A DNA stretch of 6,291 nt from Candidatus Sungbacteria bacterium RIFCSPLOWO2_01_FULL_47_10 (GTDB lineage Bacteria > Patescibacteriota > Minisyncoccia > Sungbacterales > GWA2-42-14), in contig MHQO01000016.1 in assembly GCA_001820675.1 (NCBI GenBank), forward strand, positions 12,309 through 18,599, read 5' to 3'. Under the pieces are notes generated by a model that saw only the letters and a program-made list of their open reading frames with translations, was not told the DNA's origin and ran no database searches. The position numbers were made by a program, and so were the translations under genes. How positions within the stretch are numbered: position 1 is the first letter of the stretch; each line of letters opens with the position of its first letter. Below are positions 1 to 5,778 of the stretch, in pieces.

Positions 1-594
1 GACTTCACACCCGGCTTTCCGCAAAATCTCGGGAACGATCGGTCCCGCCGTTCCGTTTCCCGCATCAACCAAAACTTTCAACTGCCGGGTCAGATGGACT
101 CGCCCCAGCACATCCTTGGCATATACATCAATAATATCGGGGTATTGCTCGAGTCCGCCCATTCCTGAAACAAAATCGCCTTTTATCGCAATATCATATA
201 TCTCTTTCACGTCCCGGGGCATGAGCGTTGTCGAAAAATCATACGCATGTTTAAAGCCGCTCCATCCCCACGGATTGTGAGACGCCGTAATCATAACGCC
301 GCCTTTTTTTCTCAAGTGATATTGGGAAAAATAAAAAATAGGAACAAGCACCTGACCAATCTCAATTACGTCGACCCCCGACTCGCGCAGGGCGGATACC
401 GTCAGGTCCTTCACCTCTTTCGAATACGGCCGCGCATCGTGCCCGACCACCGCCTGCCCGATTCCCCTCCGTTTCAAAAACGTCGCAAACGCCCGGCTGA
501 TCGCACGAATGGCTTCCTGATTCAATTCGTCTTTTTTGTCTATCCGTCCGCGAATGTCGTATTCGCGGAACATATACTTATTAATCATCACCAT
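1..594 (-). CDS. Phosphomannomutase/phosphoglucomutase, N-terminal part (runs off left edge)
   Basis: Alpha-D-phosphohexomutase, expected to interconvert hexose 6-phosphate and hexose 1-phosphate (mannose and/or glucose) in the cytoplasm, feeding sugar-nucleotide synthesis. Translating the minus strand gives 198 codons without a stop up to the window edge; family members have about 450 residues, so the C-terminal part is missing. Visible motifs: FREYDIRG near the N-terminus (about 9-16), GHDAR (51-55), and the phosphoserine loop TASHNP (103-108, catalytic Ser105). Domain II begins near LVDAGNGTAGP (175-185). The metal-binding DGDGDR loop would lie outside the window. The serine loop continues WGWSGFKH instead of the more common pEyNGfK, so it belongs to a G-W type of loop. 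The start is uncertain: ATG at 594, 588 or 573 all fit and none has a good Shine-Dalgarno; MINKYMFREYDIRG from 588 is equally plausible. It lies 106 nt downstream of the phosphatase gene on the same strand. The family call is secure; the preferred sugar is not. Confidence 0.93.
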   Translation of the reverse strand, partial: MVMINKYMFREYDIRGRIDKKDELNQEAIRAISRAFATFLKRRGIGQAVVGHDARPYSKEVKDLTVSALRESGVDVIEIGQVLVPIFYFSQYHLRKKGGVMITASHNPWGWSGFKHAYDFSTTLMPRDVKEIYDIAIKGDFVSGMGGLEQYPDIIDVYAKDVLGRVHLTRQLKVLVDAGNGTAGPIVPEILRKAGCEV

Positions 595-617
595 ACATTT
601 TTCGATTAAATTAAAAA

Positions 618-646
618 TAAAAACGCAGAATCTAAAAACGCAGAAT
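618..646. repeat. 14-nt perfect direct repeat, period 15, upstream of the mutase gene
   Basis: TAAAAACGCAGAAT occurs at 618-631 and again at 633-646, separated by one base. It lies 24-52 nt upstream of the mutase start, within the phosphatase-mutase gap. It may be a tandem binding site for a regulator or a slippage duplication. No function is assigned. Confidence 0.75.
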
Positions 647-668
647 ATAAACTAAAGCGGTTTTTGTT

Positions 669-694
669 TGTGCTTTTCTAACATGTGTGCTTTT
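669..694. repeat. 9-nt direct repeat in the phosphatase-mutase gap
   Basis: TGTGCTTTT occurs at 669-677 and 686-694 (period 17), immediately downstream of the phosphatase stop codon. Together with the 14-nt repeat at 618-646 it makes up much of this 106-nt gap. No hairpin with a T-tract is visible in the gap, so read-through from the phosphatase gene into the mutase gene is likely. A short repeat of this kind in T-rich sequence could be chance. Confidence 0.5.
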
Positions 695-700
695 TCACAG

Positions 701-1477
701 TCACACTTTAGCTTTCTTTATATACTTTACAATCTGTAACGTGATTTCCTTGTTGCCGATCACAAAATCCTTATCCAAAAACGTCGCCGGCTTTCCGGAG
801 TGCGTTACCGTCTCCGCTCCCGCCTCCTCGCATATCAAAACTCCGGCGGAAACGTCATACGAATTCACCGCAAGTCCGACAAAACCGTCAAAGCGGCCGC
901 ATGACGTATACGCGAGCTCAAGCGCCGCCGACCCCATAAACTTCACACCGTGCACGCGCTCTTCAAGGGCCTGGGCCATCTTGAGACCGAGTTTTTTCTT
1001 CGCAATCTCCGACGACCTGCATGCCCCGATAACGGCGTTCTTAAATTCAGGATTTGAAACTTCGATTTTTTTTCCGTTTAAGAATGCTCCGCCGCCGCGC
1101 TCCGCACAAAAAAGCTCTTCGTGAACCGGATCAAAAATCACGCCCGCCTCTAACACTCCTTTGTGCGCATACCCGATCGATACGCAAAAAAAGGGCACGT
1201 GGTGCAAAAAATTCGTCGTACCATCAAGCGGGTCTATGTACCAGATCGAATCGGGGTCGCGGTCAAAAACCCCCGCCTCCTCTGTTACAATTGAATGCAC
1301 CGGAAATTGCCCCTCGATTACGCCAAGAGCCGCTCTCTCCGCCCCCCTGTCAACCATGCTTACAAACGATCCGTCGCTTTTTTCCTCGATGATGACAGTT
1401 CCGCGAAAATGCTTTTTTATGACCGCTCCCGCCGCCCGCGCAGCCTCGATAGCCGTTGTTAAATGGCGGTTGTTCAT
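701..1477 (-). CDS. Inositol monophosphatase family protein (SuhB/IMPase-like)
   Basis: Mg2+-dependent phosphatase of the inositol monophosphatase superfamily, 258 aa, the usual length. Family members hydrolyse inositol 1-phosphate, fructose 1,6-bisphosphate or 3'-phosphoadenosine 5'-phosphate, so the true substrate is open. Visible motifs: K-x-D-x-S-x-V with a following Asp (33-43), TEEAG (65-69, metal-binding Glu), WYIDPLDGTTNF (79-90, metal ligands Asp82 and Asp85), LELAYTSCGRFDG (186-198), and YDVSAGVLICEEAG (207-220, Asp208 as third-site metal ligand). The usual Trp before this Asp is Tyr here. All catalytic residues are present, so the enzyme should be active. The start MNNRHLTTAIEAARAAG aligns well with the family, but the ATG has no good Shine-Dalgarno. 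It overlaps (ATGA) the stop of a short upstream ORF, which suggests translational coupling. Neighbours are a methyltransferase-like gene 92 nt upstream and a hexose-phosphate mutase downstream, which favours a sugar-phosphate or cyclitol role (inference). Confidence 0.93.
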   Translation of the reverse strand: MNNRHLTTAIEAARAAGAVIKKHFRGTVIIEEKSDGSFVSMVDRGAERAALGVIEGQFPVHSIVTEEAGVFDRDPDSIWYIDPLDGTTNFLHHVPFFCVSIGYAHKGVLEAGVIFDPVHEELFCAERGGGAFLNGKKIEVSNPEFKNAVIGACRSSEIAKKKLGLKMAQALEERVHGVKFMGSAALELAYTSCGRFDGFVGLAVNSYDVSAGVLICEEAGAETVTHSGKPATFLDKDFVIGNKEITLQIVKYIKKAKV

Positions 1478-1536
1478 ACCACTAATTTTAATCTTTCCAT
1501 AGCATCACTATATCCCAACTCACCCGTAAAATCCAA
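1474..1536 (-). CDS. Possible 20-codon leader ORF coupled to the phosphatase gene
   Basis: A short ORF starting at TTG (1534-1536) encodes MDFTGELGYSDAMERLKLVV and ends in TGA (1474-1476), which overlaps the phosphatase ATG in an ATGA arrangement. A strong Shine-Dalgarno, GGAG at 1543-1546, lies 6 nt before the TTG, whereas the phosphatase itself has none nearby. This is what a translational-coupling leader would look like. It could equally be the remnant C-terminus of a lost gene, since the same frame stays open for six more codons upstream of the TTG until a TAA. A chance ORF cannot be excluded at this length. Confidence 0.3.
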   Translation of the reverse strand: MDFTGELGYSDAMERLKLVV

Positions 1537-1569
1537 CTTCTTCTCCAATCGGCATTATTTGAAAAAGGG

Positions 1570-2346
1570 TTAGGCTAATGTGGAAAAACCAGTAGGTACC
1601 AACTTGGAACTTCGTTTGTCTACAACGATCCACCAGCGTGATTCTCCTTTGAAGCCGAAGGTCGGATAATCCCGCTCAACCAAAAAATCCTTATAGAATT
1701 TCTTTAACTGCGCCAAAACAGCAAAACCGCTACTCTGCCGCTTAAGCAATTTTTTCAAGTACAATGTCCGACTGGGATACTGGCTGGCAATGAATAGATT
1801 CGGTTTCAATCGTGAAACACATTTCTTCCATACGGCAACCGTTTTTATTGTCCCAACCGTATAATCCCCATCACGCATAGTATCATACAGGGCGTGCGAG
1901 GAGGCAGAGATAATGACCCTTTCCTTCATTTCCTCCGAAAAGAAAGAAGGCCGCTTGAGAATTGCGGCTATCACCATATCATCAAATGGATGACTCGCAA
2001 CAAGTGCATCAACTCCGACAGGCACATCCATTCCCACCCTTACGTCTTGCAAGGGTTTGACAATAGCCCAAACGCACGCATCGGGCAATATTCTTCTATA
2101 GGCCGACAGCGCATGAGCGGCGGCAACGGCATCCGGCTCTATGAGAAATAAACAACCCTTAAATCTTAACAAAGACAGCGCGTGGCAGATTTTTGGTTCA
2201 TGGCCAGGCGCTACTTCGATAACCGCTCCACCCGCGGGAATGTTATTATCCACAAAAATTTTGTGCCATATGTATGACACCGGCCCGATATTGTACACTT
2301 GCTTGTTGTTTTTATTATCCATGTATTTTGAAGGTGGCTTGGGCAT
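1570..2346 (-). CDS. Unrecognised protein with class I SAM-methyltransferase-like fold
   Basis: 258 aa, no family firmly recognised. The central part resembles a Rossmann-type methyltransferase: VIEVAPGHEPKI (42-53) looks like the glycine-containing SAM-binding motif I after a beta strand, FLIEPD (67-72) places an acidic residue (Glu70) where the SAM ribose ligand normally sits, and DALVASHPFDD (113-123) resembles motif IV. The C-terminal third (about 165-258) is basic and rich in Lys, Arg and aromatics, and is possibly a substrate-recognition part. No signal peptide or membrane segment is seen. The start is ambiguous: ATG at 2346 (weak GAGA upstream) overlaps the oxidoreductase gene by 32 nt, while Met9 at 2322 (MDNKNNKQ...) would give an 8-nt overlap. 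Either way the two genes should be translationally coupled, so the proteins probably act in one pathway. Methyltransferase activity is an inference from motif shape; a SAM-fold protein without catalysis is possible. Confidence 0.62.
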   Translation of the reverse strand: MPKPPSKYMDNKNNKQVYNIGPVSYIWHKIFVDNNIPAGGAVIEVAPGHEPKICHALSLLRFKGCLFLIEPDAVAAAHALSAYRRILPDACVWAIVKPLQDVRVGMDVPVGVDALVASHPFDDMVIAAILKRPSFFSEEMKERVIISASSHALYDTMRDGDYTVGTIKTVAVWKKCVSRLKPNLFIASQYPSRTLYLKKLLKRQSSGFAVLAQLKKFYKDFLVERDYPTFGFKGESRWWIVVDKRSSKLVPTGFSTLA

Positions 2347-3736
2347 TACCGGTCTCTACGCCCAGAGCGATTGAGCGGTATATATTTGACAGAAGCTGGT
2401 TGGTAAATCTATGCTTAGCAAATTCAGATTCATCGTCTTTGCCTTCAATAAAATTGAGCATCGTAAGTTCGCGCGCCTTTTCGTTGTGGCCCAGATAATA
2501 CCGATCTCCTGCATTTTTTTCTTTCATATCCCCGCCGATAGGAATCTTCGTAAACTCCTCTCCTCCAATGAGCCTTTTATTGCGAAAAATAAGTATGTCA
2601 AAGTGGTCCTTACCGCCCACCGTGCTCGTCTCCTTTTGTTCATGAGATTGATAAGAATGAACTTGTATATTCAACAAATGAGAAACTTGGATAGTTACGC
2701 GTTCATGCCGGACACGGCCGTTGCCTTTATAGGTGTCATCAGGTAAATCAAACCATCCTCTTCCAGAATATGAATTTTGCTGTAAGTTTATTGAGCTGGT
2801 GGTGACCACATCCCGGCCACGCATCAGCTGCAACACAATATAGGCATCCAGCTCGCCGTAATGTGCATAATCCTCACGATGATATGCACGATAAAACTCG
2901 CCACATTGCCTATGAGGAAAAAAACGATCATAAACGCCTTCCGGAATTTGTTTAAAGAAATCGTTCGGTGTAAATCGTGCAGTATATATCTTGGCGCTAT
3001 CAGGTCGAACACATGTAAAGTCAAGGTTGGTTTGGGCAATCCATGCAAATAAATCAATAAAGTGGTAGCCGGAGTGCATCAGCTTACCATATCCATATTT
3101 GTACGGATGGTTCTCTTTTCCAAATTCGTGCGGCAAACTCCACGCACCATCAGCGTGATAGATATCAATATAAGAAACGGGGATTCTATATTCAGCGATG
3201 AACGCTTTCAACATTTTCTTAATAAACACATATCCCGCGTGATTTCGCCGCTGGCATGTGATATAAAACTTGGCGGTGCTCTGTTTCAACATATTTTCCA
3301 AGTCGAGATAATCTTTGTATATCTGTTTTGCCGATTCAATATTGGTACTGACATCACGCGGAGAGGTAATGGGCTTATCCATCAAAATACTGATGTTATT
3401 CTTTAGTGCCCATTCCGCATAAATTTTATGCGCTTTCGGCTCGGTGGAAATAATAATACCATCTATTTTTTCACTTAGAACTAAAGAATCCAGTTCTTTT
3501 TTTGCAATTCCCTCCAAAACCGCGCCCATCCTATTTACTTCGTTGTTCGGCAGATATAAAATCTTTTCAGGCCGTAAAATTCTCTGATCTAAAAAGTTCG
3601 CAACCTTTTGCGATTGGTTTTCGAGTTCGATAAGGAGTTTCAAACGAATACCATAACGATCTCTGTGTTTTTCTAAAAAGGGATAGTATATTCTTTTTGC
3701 ATGCGGCCCCAGGCCGACAAGAATATAGTTTTTCAT
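2315..3736 (-). CDS. Gfo/Idh/MocA-type NAD(P)-dependent oxidoreductase, long variant
   Basis: Putative cytoplasmic dehydrogenase of a sugar, cyclitol or sugar derivative; 473 aa, against about 330-390 for typical family members. The N-terminal Rossmann part has VGLGPHAKRIYYP (7-19, a GxGxxA-like dinucleotide loop), then IDGIIISTEPKAHKIYAEWAL (91-111) and LMDKPI (118-123), the family's E-K-P motif with Asp in place of Glu. GYGKLMHSGYHFIDL (215-229) matches the catalytic region around D/G-x-H-x-x-D, with His225 and Asp228. The remaining about 240 residues are longer than usual and contain a charged stretch around 365-415. The start is supported by AAGG at 3744-3747, 7 nt before the ATG. It is the first gene of the minus-strand run, divergent from the TrmB-like regulator with 127 nt between them, and its 3' end overlaps the methyltransferase-like gene. 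The superfamily is reasonably secure; substrate and coenzyme preference cannot be told. Confidence 0.82.
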   Translation of the reverse strand: MKNYILVGLGPHAKRIYYPFLEKHRDRYGIRLKLLIELENQSQKVANFLDQRILRPEKILYLPNNEVNRMGAVLEGIAKKELDSLVLSEKIDGIIISTEPKAHKIYAEWALKNNISILMDKPITSPRDVSTNIESAKQIYKDYLDLENMLKQSTAKFYITCQRRNHAGYVFIKKMLKAFIAEYRIPVSYIDIYHADGAWSLPHEFGKENHPYKYGYGKLMHSGYHFIDLFAWIAQTNLDFTCVRPDSAKIYTARFTPNDFFKQIPEGVYDRFFPHRQCGEFYRAYHREDYAHYGELDAYIVLQLMRGRDVVTTSSINLQQNSYSGRGWFDLPDDTYKGNGRVRHERVTIQVSHLLNIQVHSYQSHEQKETSTVGGKDHFDILIFRNKRLIGGEEFTKIPIGGDMKEKNAGDRYYLGHNEKARELTMLNFIEGKDDESEFAKHRFTNQLLSNIYRSIALGVETGNAQATFKIHG

Positions 3737-3776
3737 ATGTATACCTTGATTATTTCCCGCACTTCAATTGTAACGC

Positions 3777-3833
3777 CACAAAATTCACATAACAATATAT
3801 TTTGTCTAATTTTTCGACAAAAAAGTTATTGTC
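3777..3833. promoter_or_regulatory. Cluster of ACAA/TTGT half-sites, candidate operator for the TrmB-like regulator
   Basis: Four related half-sites lie between the divergent genes: CACAAAA (3777-3783), TTTTGTC (3800-3806), GACAAAA (3816-3822) and TTGTC (3829-3833), in alternating orientation. TTTTGTC/GACAAAA form a perfect 7-bp inverted repeat with a 9-nt spacer (3800-3822). GACAAAAAAGTTATTGTC (3816-3833) is an imperfect 18-bp palindrome with 14 of 18 positions symmetric. ACAAAAT (3778-3784) also pairs perfectly with ATTTTGT (3799-3805). The cluster lies over the likely promoter elements of both genes, the usual place for autoregulation by a divergently encoded dimeric winged-helix regulator. 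That the TrmB-like protein binds here is an inference. Confidence 0.55.
3794..3820 (-). promoter_or_regulatory. Candidate promoter of the oxidoreductase gene
   Basis: On the minus strand TATATT (3799-3794) matches five of six bases of the -10 consensus, and TTGTCG (3820-3815) is a partial -35 with a short 15-nt spacer. The resulting leader would be about 50 nt. The elements interlock with the inverted repeat at 3800-3822, so binding there would be expected to block transcription. The spacing is non-ideal and the region is very AT-rich, so this is tentative. Confidence 0.35.
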
Positions 3834-3863
3834 TTTTTTGCAATAATACGTTAGGATAATTGC

Positions 3864-4601
3864 ATGAAAAATCTGCAAAAAATACTTCAAAATGTCGGAT
3901 TCAGCGATAAAGCCGCGCTCCTATACCTCGCTGCATTAGAGCTCGGGGAGGCAACCGTGAAAGAATTGGCCAAAAGGGCCAAGGTCAAACGAACAACGGT
4001 TTATTATCTTCTGGAAGAGCTCAGATCGCGTGGGGCATTGATTGAAACGAAAAGAAACAGAAAAACGTTTTATGTCGCAGAAAAACCCGCCTCCTTATTG
4101 CGCTTTGTCAAAGAACGGGTTGGCGGTTTCGAAGAATCACTGGAATATTTTGAACAAAAGCATCATAGCGCTTTCCACCGCCCTCGCGTTTATTTTTTGC
4201 ACGGCGCATCCGGTTTAAAACATATGTGGAATAAAATCTTCGAATCGCCGGAAAAAGAATACCGCATTATCACTCAAGGAGAGAATCTTCTGGAGTTCGT
4301 CAAAGAAAAGTATATTATTGAAGAAATAATAAAACGGAAAAAAGAACTCGCAATTTCAAGCAAACAACTCATATCCGACTCGCTGTATGCCAGAAAAATC
4401 TTAAGCAGGGATGTACAAGAAAATCGGAAATCGAAGATTTTGCCGATTTTCTACAAACTGCCATATACCCAAATCATCTGTAAAGAATTTGTGGCAATCA
4501 TATCTCCCCGCCGCGAAAATATGCTGATGATCATAGAAAGCGATTCCTATGCCCAAACGCAACGGTCGATTTTTGAAATAATATGGAATTCTATTCATTA
4601 A
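3864..4601 (+). CDS. TrmB-family winged-helix transcriptional regulator
   Basis: 245-aa DNA-binding regulator of the TrmB family, named after the archaeal sugar-responsive regulator of maltose/trehalose transport. The N-terminal winged helix-turn-helix spans about 8-72: GFSDKAALLYLAALELGEATVKELA, recognition helix VKRTTVYYLLEELRSRG (41-57), then a wing ending KTFYVAEKP. A linker/dimerisation helix follows (about 75-105). The C-terminal effector part (about 107-245) starts with RPRVYFLHGASGLKHMW, a pattern typical of the short TrmB-like proteins. The full maltose-binding domain of archaeal TrmB is not evident, so the ligand is unknown. A Shine-Dalgarno AGGAT (3853-3857) lies 6 nt before the ATG. 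It is divergent from the oxidoreductase gene across a region full of inverted half-sites, suggesting local control of that gene and of itself. ychF follows 13 nt downstream and is probably co-transcribed by proximity rather than by function. Confidence 0.9.
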   Translation: MKNLQKILQNVGFSDKAALLYLAALELGEATVKELAKRAKVKRTTVYYLLEELRSRGALIETKRNRKTFYVAEKPASLLRFVKERVGGFEESLEYFEQKHHSAFHRPRVYFLHGASGLKHMWNKIFESPEKEYRIITQGENLLEFVKEKYIIEEIIKRKKELAISSKQLISDSLYARKILSRDVQENRKSKILPIFYKLPYTQIICKEFVAIISPRRENMLMIIESDSYAQTQRSIFEIIWNSIH

Positions 4602-4614
4602 TGAAAAAACGAGG

Positions 4615-5718
4615 ATGTTAGCTATCGGCATAGTCGGCCTGCCGAATGTGGGAAAATCCACACTCTTTCGGGCGCTGACAAAAAAACAAGTCGAAATCGC
4701 GAATTATCCGTTCGTTACGATTGAGCCAAATGTCGGCATTGTCGAGGTACCCGATGGGCGGGTTGACAGGCTCGCCGAACTTTCGCGCTCAAAGAAAAAA
4801 ATCCACGCTGTCGTGGAGTTTGTTGATATTGCGGGGCTTGTGAAGGGAGCGGCCCAAGGCGAAGGGCTTGGAAATAAATTTTTGTCACACATTAAAGAAG
4901 TTGACGCAATTGCCGAAGTCATACGCATTTTTGAAGACCCGAACGTCATTCACACGCAAAACCGGGTCAATCCGGAAGAAGATCTGAAGGTCATTGAGCT
5001 TGAACTGGTCCTGAAAGACCTTGAGACCGCCACAAAGCGCTTTGAGGGCATTGATAAACTCATCCGCGGAGGCGATAAAATTGCTCCCCTGCAAAAAGAA
5101 TTGCTTTCGCGCCTTAAGCTCGGGCTTGAAAAAGAAGAACCCGCGAACACGGTTCTTGAACGCGAACAAAAAGAATTTCTGGACAAAAAAGAGATCGCGG
5201 TCTTTTTGAACGAACTGTCGCTCCTTACGGCAAAGAAGAAGATTTTTGTTTTCAACGGCTCGGAAAAACAGGTCGCGGAGCATTGGCAGTCGTCAGGACC
5301 CCTTAAAAACGCGGTTGCGGATGCTGAACGGATATTGCTGTCAGCGACCGTTGAAGATGAACTGAATTTACTTGCCCCCGAAGAAAGAAAAGAATATTTA
5401 AAAACACTTGGACTTGAGGAATCAGGATTAGATCGACTGATAAAAACCGCATACAAAACCCTGAACCTTATGACATTTCTTACGACTGGGGAAGACGAGA
5501 CGCGCGCATGGACCATTCCCGTTGGCTCTACCGCACCCCGCGCCGGACGGGCGATCCATTCCGATTTTGAAGAAAAATTTATCCGTGCCGAGGTTATTCC
5601 CTGCGATAAATTAATAGAAGCTGGCTCATACGCCAAAGCTCGCGAACTTGGGTGGCTACGCACAGAAGGCAAGGAATACATCGTCAAAGATGGAGACATT
5701 ATAGAGTTCAAAATTTAA
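4615..5718 (+). CDS. ychF: YchF/OLA1 family P-loop NTPase, ribosome-associated
   Basis: Universally conserved Obg-family nucleotidase that prefers ATP in studied members, associates with ribosomes and affects stress responses and translation. 367 aa, the usual size. Visible motifs: Walker A GLPNVGKS (8-15), YPFVTIEPNVGIV (31-43, switch I), DIAGLVKGAAQGEGLGNKFL (71-90, G3 DxxG plus the hallmark loop), and the flexible-loop His113 in NVIHTQ, the position of the catalytic His of E. coli YchF. The nucleotide-specificity motif reads NGSE (214-217) instead of the NVNE of E. coli. A helical/coiled-coil insert lies around 130-200, and the C-terminal TGS domain (about 283-366) includes RAWTIPVGSTAPRAGRAIHSDFE and EYIVKDGDIIEF. 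It ends in EFKI rather than the common FRFNV. The ATG at 4615 is the only sensible start; GAGG abuts it with no spacing, so initiation may depend on translation coming from the regulator gene 13 nt upstream. Confidence 0.97.
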   Translation: MLAIGIVGLPNVGKSTLFRALTKKQVEIANYPFVTIEPNVGIVEVPDGRVDRLAELSRSKKKIHAVVEFVDIAGLVKGAAQGEGLGNKFLSHIKEVDAIAEVIRIFEDPNVIHTQNRVNPEEDLKVIELELVLKDLETATKRFEGIDKLIRGGDKIAPLQKELLSRLKLGLEKEEPANTVLEREQKEFLDKKEIAVFLNELSLLTAKKKIFVFNGSEKQVAEHWQSSGPLKNAVADAERILLSATVEDELNLLAPEERKEYLKTLGLEESGLDRLIKTAYKTLNLMTFLTTGEDETRAWTIPVGSTAPRAGRAIHSDFEEKFIRAEVIPCDKLIEAGSYAKARELGWLRTEGKEYIVKDGDIIEFKI

Positions 5719-5736
5719 TTGGAACAAAAAAAGAAA

Positions 5737-5766
5737 ATGCCCCGCGCTATACAAGCCGTGGGGTAT
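5737..5766. terminator. Hairpin terminator between convergent genes
   Basis: 5737-5746 (ATGCCCCGCG) pairs with 5757-5766 (CGTGGGGTAT) around a 10-nt loop: ten pairs in plus-strand RNA, two of them G-U. An A-rich run at 5726-5737 gives a strong T-tract in the minus direction, while the plus side has only scattered T (5772-5784). In minus-strand RNA the two wobbles become A-C mismatches, so the stem is better for ychF and the T-tract better for the opposing gene. It probably serves both. Confidence 0.7.
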
Positions 5767-5778
5767 CACCTCTTTAAT

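Noticed and set aside
247..609. Plus-strand open frame over the mutase gene
   Set aside because: The opposite strand carries clear phosphohexomutase motifs (FREYDIRG, TASHNP); the plus frame has no recognisable domain and is an antisense shadow.
618..694. CRISPR-like array from the short repeats
   Set aside because: Only two copies each of 14- and 9-nt units, with 1-nt and 8-nt spacers; nothing like repeat-spacer geometry and no cas genes.
1520..1555. ATG-started 11-codon ORF MPIGEEVGFYG before the phosphatase
   Set aside because: It has no Shine-Dalgarno and stops far from the phosphatase start; the TTG-started ORF in another frame is better supported.
2824..3057. Minus-strand 77-codon frame and plus-strand frames inside the oxidoreductase gene
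   Set aside because: They lie wholly within the oxidoreductase coding region in other frames and have no ribosome site or domain signal.
3853..3858. TAGGAT/AGGATA as a -10 box of the regulator gene
   Set aside because: With -35-like TTGTCT at 3829-3834 the 17-nt spacing fits, but the same bases form an AGGAT Shine-Dalgarno at proper distance from the ATG, which is the simpler reading.
4950..5711. Long minus-strand open frame (253 codons) over ychF
   Set aside because: Ser/Arg-rich translation typical of an antisense shadow of a Glu/Lys-rich gene; ychF on the plus strand is unmistakable.
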